Source: Methylotenera_A sp031381645
Lineage (GTDB): Bacteria > Pseudomonadota > Gammaproteobacteria > Burkholderiales > Methylophilaceae
Assembly (NCBI GenBank): GCA_031381645.1
Contig: JANMYB010000027.1
Span: 50,035-114,034, forward strand
Length of the DNA stretch: 64,000 nucleotides
Reading direction: 5' to 3'
Part shown: positions 8,707-15,528 of the stretch, one piece after another
Layout: every line of letters starts with the position of its first letter
How positions within the stretch are numbered: position 1 is the first letter of the stretch
Program-made: the position numbers and the translations under genes
The notes under the pieces: model-generated
Database searches by the model: none
What the model saw: only the letters and a program-made list of their open reading frames with translations
Told to the model about the DNA's origin: nothing

Positions 8707-9263
8707 TGCTGACACTGCAACAAGCGGGTACTGCCGAGCAAACCATTAATAAATCGCGCTTTTTGGCTTGGGTAGCAAGTTGTAATAGTGAGCAACAAGT
8801 CGGCAGTTTTTTGCGCGCCATTGCTGTGCAACATCAATCCGCAAGCCATTTGGCCTATGCTTTTCGCATCAAAAATGCCGATGGTATTATTCCTAGATTT
8901 TCTGACGCGGGCGAGCCTAGCGGCACAGCAGGTAAACCGATTTTGCAAATGCTAGAAAGCCGCGACTTAATCAACGTTGCGGTTGGTGTGATACGCTACT
9001 ATGGCGGTGTTAATTTAGGAACGGGTGGCTTGGCGCGCGCTTATAGTGGCACAGCCAAAATGGCGCTGGAAGCCTCAAGAATAGTGGACTTTGTTGAGAT
9101 GCAAGAGGTTGATTTAAAAGTACAATATAAACAATTAGACGAATTGATGCGCTTGGTGACGCAGCTAAAAGGCAATATTTTGGATAAAACGTTTGGTGAC
9201 GAGGTGCGTGTTAAGATTAACATGCCTGTACCCGCGCTCGCAGCGCTTGAAAGATTTACCTAG
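8706..9263 (+). CDS. yigZ: YigZ/IMPACT (UPF0029) family protein
   Basis: A 185-residue member of the YigZ/IMPACT family. The conserved block SDAGEPSGTAGKPIL (about residues 66-80) and the VAVGVIRYYGGVNLGTGGL segment (about 93-111) are characteristic, and the C-terminal ferredoxin-like DUF1949 region follows. Family members are linked to translation or stress responses, notably IMPACT in eukaryotes; the bacterial role is unsettled. ATG at 8706 overlaps the fhs stop. The gene ends 17 bases before the GTG of the AI-2E-family permease. Confidence 0.9.
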   Translation: MLTLQQAGTAEQTINKSRFLAWVASCNSEQQVGSFLRAIAVQHQSASHLAYAFRIKNADGIIPRFSDAGEPSGTAGKPILQMLESRDLINVAVGVIRYYGGVNLGTGGLARAYSGTAKMALEASRIVDFVEMQEVDLKVQYKQLDELMRLVTQLKGNILDKTFGDEVRVKINMPVPALAALERFT

Positions 9264-9266
9264 GCT

Positions 9267-9294
9267 ATGAAAAGTATTCAGTGAAAAGTATTCA
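9267..9294 (+). repeat. 14-bp tandem duplication across a translation start
   Basis: ATGAAAAGTATTCA is followed directly by GTGAAAAGTATTCA. The first copy opens a five-codon ORF (ATG AAA AGT ATT CAG, then TGA) whose stop overlaps the GTG start of the permease gene. Confidence 0.9.
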
Positions 9295-10291
9295 AACATC
9301 GAAATTTGACATTGCCTCGTGGATACTCATAGCAGTGGCGATGGTGTTGGTTTTAAAACTGCACTTATTGCCCTCGCTGTTAGCGGGTTTGCTGGTTTTC
9401 GAGCTCACTCACATGTTAACGCCTCACATCGCGCGAAAGATTCCTGGCAATCGCGCAAAGCTCATTGCTATTGCCTTGCTGGCGATTGTAATTGTGGGCT
9501 TACTTAGCTTGGCTGGTGCGGTTTTGGTGGCATTTTTCAGATCAGAATCTGGTAGTTTGACAGTGCTGCTGGCGAAAATGGCACAAATTATTGAGGATTC
9601 GCGCAAAATTTTGCCTATTTGGATTTTAGATCGCCTACCAGCAGACGCGATTACCTTTAAAGAGGAAGCTACAATTTGGCTACGTACGCATGCTGACGAG
9701 CTACAAGTGGTAGGCAAAGAGGCGGGACGCGCAAGTGCGCATGTACTCATCGGTATGATTATTGGCGGCATGGTGGCGCTACGCGAAGCTATTAAAGACG
9801 AGCATTACAAGCCATTTGCACGCGCTATGGCGCAACGCGCGCACCTGTTTGGCGATTCGTTTCGGCGCATTGTATTTGCGCAAGTGCGCATTGCTACTAT
9901 CAACGCATTTTTCACAGGCATTTATTTGGCGATTATTTTGCCGCTATTGGGCGTAAATCTGCCGTTGGTGAAGACCTTAATCGCGCTCACTTTTGTGGTC
10001 GGTTTGATCCCCGTGTTGGGCAATTTAATTTCTAACACGGTAATAGTGATTGTCAGCTTAAGTCAATCACTCACCGTGGCTATCGGCTCGTTGGCGTATT
10101 TGGTGATTATTCACAAGTTTGAATATTTTTTAAACGCGCGCATTGTTGGCGGCCAAATTCGTGCCTACGCATGGGAGTTGCTCATCGCCATGTTGTTAAT
10201 GGAAGCCGCATTCGGTTTGGCTGGCATCGTCGCCGCACCAATTTATTATGCGTATATTAAAAGTGAGTTAAGAGCGCGCGAGTTGGTTTAA
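9281..10291 (+). CDS. AI-2E/PerM-family membrane transporter
   Basis: A 336-residue polytopic membrane protein of the AI-2E transporter (PerM/YdiK) superfamily, whose characterised members include sodium/proton antiporters and an AI-2 exporter; the substrate here is unknown. Hydrophobic segments occur at about residues 13-45 and 60-87, a long soluble loop at ~90-150 follows, and a C-terminal block of four to five helices carries the family-type FVVGLIPVLGNLIS motif. The start is GTG, created or retained by a 14-bp tandem duplication that puts the upstream ATG out of frame. The gene converges on the M48 protease gene, with a copy of the dispersed repeat in the 45-bp gap. Confidence 0.85.
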   Translation: MKSIQTSKFDIASWILIAVAMVLVLKLHLLPSLLAGLLVFELTHMLTPHIARKIPGNRAKLIAIALLAIVIVGLLSLAGAVLVAFFRSESGSLTVLLAKMAQIIEDSRKILPIWILDRLPADAITFKEEATIWLRTHADELQVVGKEAGRASAHVLIGMIIGGMVALREAIKDEHYKPFARAMAQRAHLFGDSFRRIVFAQVRIATINAFFTGIYLAIILPLLGVNLPLVKTLIALTFVVGLIPVLGNLISNTVIVIVSLSQSLTVAIGSLAYLVIIHKFEYFLNARIVGGQIRAYAWELLIAMLLMEAAFGLAGIVAAPIYYAYIKSELRARELV

Positions 10292-10297
10292 AGCGCT

Positions 10298-10329
10298 ACC
10301 CTGCAGACCAATATCCATGAGGGCTGCAG
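10298..10329 (+). repeat. Dispersed palindromic repeat, copy b (intergenic)
   Basis: The only intergenic copy, between two convergent genes. CTGCAG occurs at both ends around the core ACCAATATCCATGAGGG, giving a hairpin with six-base CTGCAG arms. It is identical to copy a over its first 21 bases. Without a T tract it is a poor intrinsic terminator, but it could cap two converging transcripts. Confidence 0.85.
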
Positions 10330-10336
10330 AACATGC

Positions 10337-11296
10337 TTATTTGAGTATATAAAAACGATTTTCTAACGTTTTCCCAGCTTTTGCTTTATCTAAATTGCTA
10401 CCAACGCTGTCGCCTAATTTGGCTAGGCGTTCATCAGGCGCTGGGTGCGTTTTAAATAATAGCGCCACGCTACTGTCAGATTTGTTGGTTTGGGCTATGA
10501 TTTGCAACACTTCAGCTAACCCAAACGCCTCGTAGCCTGCGCGGGTTGCCAACACCAAGCCCATACGGTCAGCTTCAAACTCAGCATCTTTATCCAAACT
10601 GCGCGCGCTAATTTCCGCGCCACTACTCAATGCTTTTTTAGCCAGTTTGTCATTTTTACCCAATAAGTCGCTTAATTTTCCTGCACCAATATTCAACAAT
10701 TGCTGTTTTTGCAGTACTTTAAGCTGATGTTTTTTTACCACGTGCGCAATCTCGTGGCCAAGCACGCCAGCCAGTTGCGCCTCGTTTTGCAACTTTTGGT
10801 AGAGACCTTTGGTAATCAGCACGTAACCACCTGGTGCGGCAAAGGCGTTTAAATCGCTGCTTTCAATCACGCCGAATTTCCAAGGTAAATCGGAACGTTC
10901 TGATTGTGAGGCGATCCAGCGGCCGACTTTGTTGACGTATTGTTGTAGCGCTTCGTCTTTCACCAAAGGCGCGGCACCCAAAATGCTGCCTGTGATTTCG
11001 CGGCCCAGTGCGACTTCTTCTTCTTTGCTGGGTTTTTTCCAGTTGAACTCTTTGACTTCAGGCTCAACATTAGCTTCAGTGACAGGACTGGCGGCTTCAC
11101 CAGTATTGACTGCTGGAGTAGGTATTGCAGGTGTTTCGGCAGCTTTTGCAGTTTCAGCTTCAGTTTTTTCGCCATTTTTCACATCTTCAATCTTCTGTTT
11201 GGCGGCTTTTTCTAATTCTTTCCCTAAATCAAACGCATGCGCATTTGCCGCTATCAAGCCAGCGGATAAAAATAATGAAATCAATAATTTGTTCAT
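10337..11296 (-). CDS. Periplasmic M48-family metalloprotease
   Basis: A 319-residue secreted zinc protease. A signal peptide of about 21 residues ends in ANAHA. A low-complexity Ala/Pro/Glu/Thr-rich stretch (~30-85) precedes the protease domain. HEIAH at residues 181-185 gives two zinc ligands and the catalytic glutamate; EADRMG at ~241-246 supplies the third ligand. The TNKSDSSVALLFKTHPAPDERL segment is typical of M48 proteins with roles in envelope quality control (BepA/LoiP-like), though no TPR domain is present. The ATG overlaps the stop of the SH3-protein gene by one base (TAATG), so it is the third gene of the CHASE2-SH3-M48 operon. Confidence 0.88.
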   Translation of the reverse strand: MNKLLISLFLSAGLIAANAHAFDLGKELEKAAKQKIEDVKNGEKTEAETAKAAETPAIPTPAVNTGEAASPVTEANVEPEVKEFNWKKPSKEEEVALGREITGSILGAAPLVKDEALQQYVNKVGRWIASQSERSDLPWKFGVIESSDLNAFAAPGGYVLITKGLYQKLQNEAQLAGVLGHEIAHVVKKHQLKVLQKQQLLNIGAGKLSDLLGKNDKLAKKALSSGAEISARSLDKDAEFEADRMGLVLATRAGYEAFGLAEVLQIIAQTNKSDSSVALLFKTHPAPDERLAKLGDSVGSNLDKAKAGKTLENRFYILK

Positions 11297-11784
11297 TATT
11301 TAACCCCTTTCAAATACGTCATTTTCGTGGCACTTAAGCCGCCCGCACTTGCGAAGCTTTGTGCGTCACCAGGCGACACCGCATGGCTTTCCATTTTTTT
11401 CATTTCATCTTCGTTAAATTTGGCAGCTTTTAATTCCTCGGCGCTTAAGCCGCGAATGCCAGTGGTGGAGACCACTTTACCAGTACCAGTGCGGCCGCTG
11501 GCCACGTCGGCAACACTGCTGCCACTGCTTGTAGCTGCGCCACGCTTGACTGAAAGCAAGCGCACCCAGCCAGTGGATTTTTTGGTTTTAACTTGTAGCC
11601 AGGCGCCTTTTTTTGTGAGAATTTCTACGCTATCATTTTTATTCAAGCTGCCGACTGTTTTAGCATCTGCGTAAGGTTCTTTGCGTAGGGTGTCCGTTTT
11701 TAATGCCGTACCAACATCCCCAGCAAGCCCTAGAATAGGACTTGCCAGCGCTATCAATATGAATGTTTTTAAAGTGTATTTCAT
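11296..11784 (-). CDS. Secreted SH3-domain protein
   Basis: A 162-residue protein with an N-terminal signal peptide (about residues 1-22, ending GLAGD) and a bacterial SH3 domain at ~28-86. The SH3b part shows LRKEPYADAKTVGSLNKND and the GAWLQVKTKKSTGWV turn that in SH3b proteins binds cell-wall peptides or partner proteins. The C-terminal ~60 residues are conserved-looking but unrecognised. It overlaps the CHASE2 gene upstream by four bases (ATGA) and the M48 gene downstream by one base. The arrangement suggests a periplasmic adaptor between a membrane sensor and a protease; this is inference. Confidence 0.82.
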   Translation of the reverse strand: MKYTLKTFILIALASPILGLAGDVGTALKTDTLRKEPYADAKTVGSLNKNDSVEILTKKGAWLQVKTKKSTGWVRLLSVKRGAATSSGSSVADVASGRTGTGKVVSTTGIRGLSAEELKAAKFNEDEMKKMESHAVSPGDAQSFASAGGLSATKMTYLKGVK

Positions 11785-13472
11785 GCTAAATCCTTATCAT
11801 TTTGTTCTAGCTTAATGACTGCTTGCGCAAATAAAGTGCGCCACTGAGCAGCTAAACTTGCGGCAGTTTTGTTGAGAAATTTGCCCTCATGCAATGCATA
11901 ACGCGTGACGGTGCTGGTTGGTAGACCTAAGTTTGCGATTAAAGTTGTGAGTTGGCTGGCAATCGTTTGTGCGTCTTGCTTAGCCGCCGCCCCATATTCA
12001 GCTTTGTTATCAGCAAATACCCAGCTTACCACCAACATATCACCAAACAAGCCCCAAATGCCGCTTTGCGTGCCTTGCAAAATTTCAATATTATTCGGCG
12101 TTTTACTCACCAGCTCAATCTCATGTTTTAATTTTTTCAACAACGCATCGCTCAGCGGCTCGTTGCTTTCCACCAAAATTGGCATCATCAGTGCGGAAGA
12201 TTCTGCCGCATCTGACTTGATGCCAAACGCCAGCCAGCGTTGTAGCGCGCGGTCTGTGGCCAATGCGTAGATTTTGGCAATACCAAACAAAGCCACCGCC
12301 CATAAAATCGGCGCAGTGAGGTCTAAATAGGTGTTGCTGACGTTAATGGCGATGTAGGACAGCACCAAAAGCCCGATTTGGCAGCCCGTAAACAGCGAGT
12401 TGAATCGATCTCTATCCATTTTGAAATAAAATGCTAATGTCGTCGCCCAAATCAGCAGCAAACTCATCAAAATATAAGGAATTTTGCCGCGCCAAACTTT
12501 TAAGTAATCGCCATGCTTGGCGTTGTCTATTGCCGTTGCAAGGATTTCTACGCCAGGAAACTGCTTATCCATGGCGGTGGGTTTAATGTCGAACAAACCT
12601 GGCGCGGTGGAACCGATAATCACAATTTTGTTGGAAAATTCATCTTGCGGGCGCTGTTTATTTTTGCTCGCCAAGTCAGTAAACACATCGCTAAACGTGG
12701 TGTAAGTGTAAGTAAATGGCTTGCCGCGCCAGTTAAGTAACATGCTTTGCGGCATATTTTCAGTTTTTGCGCCTGCAAACTGCGCCACAACTAAAGGTAA
12801 CGCAGGCAAGCGCCAACCGTAATCATCATGCAACATGCGGTATTCGCGCACAATGCCGTCGCTGTCTGGATATACATTGTGTGTGCCCAATCTGTGGGCT
12901 TTTAGCGCACCTTTAAAATGCGGCAAAATGGCCGCAATGGTTGCTTCTGCAGGCGTATCATTATTGGCTTGCAGGCCAGGTATTTGTGAATATTTAAGCT
13001 CGCTTAGAGTATCTTGCGACGTATCCAAACGTAAAATTGGGAAGAAGCAATTCTCGCAAGCGGTAATTACTTCATTGAAATACGCATCCGAATCAGCGTT
13101 GTAAATATCGGCGTCCGAAAACACAATATCAAACACAATGGCTTTGGGCTTTTGCGCCTGAATATTCTCGACAAATTCGCCCAATACTTGGCGCGGCCAA
13201 GGCCAGCGGCCATATTCCTTGGCAAACGCCGCTAAGCTGGCTTCGTTAATATCAACAATCACAATATCTTTATCTGCGCTAGGCTGAAACACGCGATGCT
13301 TGACCATAAAATCGAAAGCTTTATCGCGCATGTTTTCGCCGACGTGAAACACGCCCGCATCCAGCAACACCAGCAAAGTAAACAGCGTGGCCAAATAGAT
13401 GTAAAAGTTATTTTTAAGCTTGCGCGTTAAGTTGGCCAGCCATTGACCGATGAGAAGTCTAAGTTTAGTCAT
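11781..13472 (-). CDS. CHASE2-domain membrane protein without recognised output domain
   Basis: A 563-residue protein. One membrane segment at ~22-42 is followed by a periplasmic CHASE2 sensor domain (about 45-325) with the AFDFMVKHRVFQPSADKDIV-type opening and the KIVIIGSTAPGLFDIKPTAM core. Three transmembrane helices (~335-415) follow, then a cytoplasmic tail of ~150 residues. CHASE2 usually sits on histidine kinases, cyclases or Ser/Thr kinases; no such catalytic motif is visible in the tail (no GGDEF, HATPase or cyclase residues that I can identify). The start region is duplicated with a 17-bp period, which makes a six-codon upstream ORF. It leads an operon with the SH3 and M48 genes. Confidence 0.83.
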   Translation of the reverse strand: MTKLRLLIGQWLANLTRKLKNNFYIYLATLFTLLVLLDAGVFHVGENMRDKAFDFMVKHRVFQPSADKDIVIVDINEASLAAFAKEYGRWPWPRQVLGEFVENIQAQKPKAIVFDIVFSDADIYNADSDAYFNEVITACENCFFPILRLDTSQDTLSELKYSQIPGLQANNDTPAEATIAAILPHFKGALKAHRLGTHNVYPDSDGIVREYRMLHDDYGWRLPALPLVVAQFAGAKTENMPQSMLLNWRGKPFTYTYTTFSDVFTDLASKNKQRPQDEFSNKIVIIGSTAPGLFDIKPTAMDKQFPGVEILATAIDNAKHGDYLKVWRGKIPYILMSLLLIWATTLAFYFKMDRDRFNSLFTGCQIGLLVLSYIAINVSNTYLDLTAPILWAVALFGIAKIYALATDRALQRWLAFGIKSDAAESSALMMPILVESNEPLSDALLKKLKHEIELVSKTPNNIEILQGTQSGIWGLFGDMLVVSWVFADNKAEYGAAAKQDAQTIASQLTTLIANLGLPTSTVTRYALHEGKFLNKTAASLAAQWRTLFAQAVIKLEQNDKDLA

Positions 13473-13496
13473 AGAGGTGGTTTTATCATAGAGGTG
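13469..13496. repeat. 17-bp-period duplication at the CHASE2 gene start
   Basis: TCATAGAGGTG occurs at 13469-13479 and again at 13486-13496. On the minus strand this duplicates CACCTCTATGA. The upstream copy begins a six-codon ORF (ATG ATA AAA CCA CCT CTA, then TGA) whose stop overlaps the true ATG at 13472. Confidence 0.8.
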
Positions 13497-13523
13497 CGCG
13501 CGGTTGTGATTTATAATGCCAGT

Positions 13524-14753
13524 ATGAATGAAATTATAGTCTTACTTTTAGTATTAGCGATTGTTTTGCTGATTTGGCTGGCGTGGCGCGAGTTTACTAG
13601 CAGCAAAAATGCGGCGTTGTTAAATCAGCTAGAAGTCCAACTTGAAGACAAGCATCGCGCCATGTTGATCGATTTAAACGATGGTTTGAATAAGCTTGCA
13701 GATCGCATGAATACTGGCCTTCAGGATAACTCTGAAAGGTTACGCGACACCTTGAGTGAACAAGGAAAGGCGCAACAGTTGACGGTGAATGACACCATGT
13801 TGAAAGCCACCACGACGCTGACGCAAAGTGTTGAATCTTTGGGCAAAATTGTCGATGCGCGGCTGGAAGAAATTGGTGGAAAAGTATCAGAGCGCCTAGA
13901 AGAGGGCTTTAAGAAAACCAACGAAACGTTTGCTAATGTAATGGCGCGGCTTGCGACCATTGACGAGGCGCAGAAGAAAATTGACGGTTTGACCGTGAAT
14001 ATGGTCAGCCTGCAAGACTTGCTGGGCGATAAAAAAAGCCGTGGTGCGTATGGTGAGGTGCAGCTGGAAGGCTTGGTGCGCAATGCGCTACCGCCTGATA
14101 GCTTTAAAATGCAACATACGTTTAGCAACGACATGCGCGTAGATTGCGCACTGTTTCTGCCAGAACCCACAGGCACGGTCGCGGTGGATAGCAAATTTCC
14201 GCTGGAAAATTACCATAAAATGTTTGATAGCAGTTTGTCAGAAGCCTCGCAAAAATTGGCTGAAAAGCAATTTAAAGCGGATATTAGAAAACACGTGGAT
14301 GACATCGCCAGTAAATATATTATCCCCAATGTCACGTCCGATGGCGCGGTGATGTTTATCCCAGCTGAGGCGGTGTTTGCTGAGATTCACGCGTATCATC
14401 CCGAAATTATTGATTACGCCATGAATAAACGTGTGTGGGTGGTTTCGCCAACGACGCTGATGGCGGTGCTCAACACTGCTCGCGCGGTGTTGAAAGATGT
14501 GGAAATGCGTAAGCAAGTGCATATTATTAAGGATGAGTTAGGTAAATTGAGTAAAGATTTTGAGCGCTTTGATGGACGCATGAAAAAACTGGCTGATAAT
14601 ATTCGTCAGGCACACGAAAACGCACAAGAAGTGCATATTTCTAGCCAGAAAATAACTAATCGATTTAAACAAATTGAGCGTGTGGAATTGACTAATGCGC
14701 CAGTGGATTTACTGGATGCGGTGGATGATACTATTGATGATAAAAAAGATTAA
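13524..14753 (+). CDS. rmuC: DNA recombination protein RmuC
   Basis: A 409-residue RmuC homologue. It has an N-terminal membrane anchor (about residues 3-20), a long coiled-coil (~30-165) and the RmuC nuclease-like core, with LLGDKKSRGAYGEVQLEGLV around 170-190 and the VDSKFPLENY motif near 230. E. coli RmuC limits recombination between inverted repeats and phage-type DNA damage; the core is related to restriction-endonuclease folds. ATG at 13524 is chosen because it starts directly with the hydrophobic anchor; longer upstream starts would overlap the divergent CHASE2 gene. It is followed after 17 bases by moaD. Confidence 0.93.
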   Translation: MNEIIVLLLVLAIVLLIWLAWREFTSSKNAALLNQLEVQLEDKHRAMLIDLNDGLNKLADRMNTGLQDNSERLRDTLSEQGKAQQLTVNDTMLKATTTLTQSVESLGKIVDARLEEIGGKVSERLEEGFKKTNETFANVMARLATIDEAQKKIDGLTVNMVSLQDLLGDKKSRGAYGEVQLEGLVRNALPPDSFKMQHTFSNDMRVDCALFLPEPTGTVAVDSKFPLENYHKMFDSSLSEASQKLAEKQFKADIRKHVDDIASKYIIPNVTSDGAVMFIPAEAVFAEIHAYHPEIIDYAMNKRVWVVSPTTLMAVLNTARAVLKDVEMRKQVHIIKDELGKLSKDFERFDGRMKKLADNIRQAHENAQEVHISSQKITNRFKQIERVELTNAPVDLLDAVDDTIDDKKD

Positions 14754-14770
14754 CTATTATTTATAACTAT

Positions 14771-15028
14771 ATGAATATAAAAATATTATATTTCGCAAGA
14801 ATTAAAGAAGCAGTCAATTATTCAACCGAAGAGCTGGATTTACCTAGTGACATTTCAACCGTGACTGCGCTCAAAAATTACTTGTCACAACGTGGTGAAA
14901 ATTGGGCCAATTTGTTTAGTGGCAAGCAAGTTGTTCGCGCAGCGATTAACCACAACTTGGTGGACGACTTGGCGACAATCAAAACGGGCGACGAAGTCGC
15001 ATTTTTCCCGCCCGTGACTGGTGGATAA
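14771..15028 (+). CDS. moaD: Molybdopterin synthase sulfur carrier subunit
   Basis: An 85-residue ubiquitin-fold protein ending in the required double glycine (PPVTGG). In its thiocarboxylated form it donates sulfur to precursor Z (cPMP) with MoaE to form molybdopterin. The FARIKEAV segment near residue 8 and VAFFPPVTGG at the end are diagnostic. Its stop overlaps the moaE ATG by one base, matching the 1:1 heterotetramer partner gene. No other moa or moe genes lie in the window. Confidence 0.95.
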   Translation: MNIKILYFARIKEAVNYSTEELDLPSDISTVTALKNYLSQRGENWANLFSGKQVVRAAINHNLVDDLATIKTGDEVAFFPPVTGG

Positions 15029-15519
15029 TGACAGTTCGTATTCAAACAGAAGATTTTGACCTAGGCTGTGAGCTAATATCCATGCGCCTTGCAGGACATG
15101 TTTTAAAGGAAAGTATTGGCGCGTTGGTGAGCTTTGTGGGTCAGGTACGCGATATGAATGACGGCGATGCAATTAACACGCTGACGCTGGAGCATTATCC
15201 TGAAATGACTGAGAAAGCGCTTGCAGCAATAGAAAACGAAGCCAAAACGCGCTGGGATATTATCGATAGCCTCATTATTCATCGCGTTGGCACGCTCAAA
15301 CCGCAGGAACAAATCGTACTGGTAGCGGTGAGCAGTGCGCATCGTGGCGAGGCATTTAAGGCCTGCGAATTCATCATGGATTACCTAAAAACCAGTGCGC
15401 CTTTCTGGAAAAAAGAGGCCACCAGCCAAGGCGAGCGTTGGGTTGAGGCAAAGTTGGCTGACGACGCGGCCAAAAAAGGTTGGGAAAGTCACGTTGGAAA
15501 AAATAAAGTTAAAAGTTAA
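15028..15519 (+). CDS. moaE: Molybdopterin synthase catalytic subunit
   Basis: A 163-residue MoaE. Conserved parts are VRIQTEDFD at the N-terminus, the GALVSFVGQVRD block (~32-43), LEHYPEMTEKAL (~53-64) and the active-site PFWKKE near residue 127, whose lysine is catalytic. It forms the molybdopterin synthase heterotetramer with MoaD. Residues ~14-23 (CELISMRLAG) are encoded by a copy of the dispersed repeat and are followed by a slightly longer loop than usual before the GALVSF strand. ATG overlaps the moaD stop. Confidence 0.95.
   Translation: MTVRIQTEDFDLGCELISMRLAGHVLKESIGALVSFVGQVRDMNDGDAINTLTLEHYPEMTEKALAAIENEAKTRWDIIDSLIIHRVGTLKPQEQIVLVAVSSAHRGEAFKACEFIMDYLKTSAPFWKKEATSQGERWVEAKLADDAAKKGWESHVGKNKVKS
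15068..15095 (+). repeat. Dispersed palindromic repeat, copy c (inside moaE)
   Basis: The core and right arm AATATCCATGCGCCTTGCAGG are conserved, identical to the copy at 60777 over AATATCCATGCGCCTT. The left arm is degraded to GTGAGC. It is read in the same frame as the copy at 53205. Confidence 0.7.
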
Positions 15520-15528
15520 TATAAAACT

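Noticed and set aside
12962..12978. GGCTTGCAGG in the CHASE2 gene as a repeat copy
   Set aside because: Only the right arm matches; no left arm or core is present.
13443..13523. A longer RmuC N-terminus from upstream codons
   Set aside because: It would overlap the divergent CHASE2 start and place a polar stretch before the membrane anchor; ATG 13524 fits the family.
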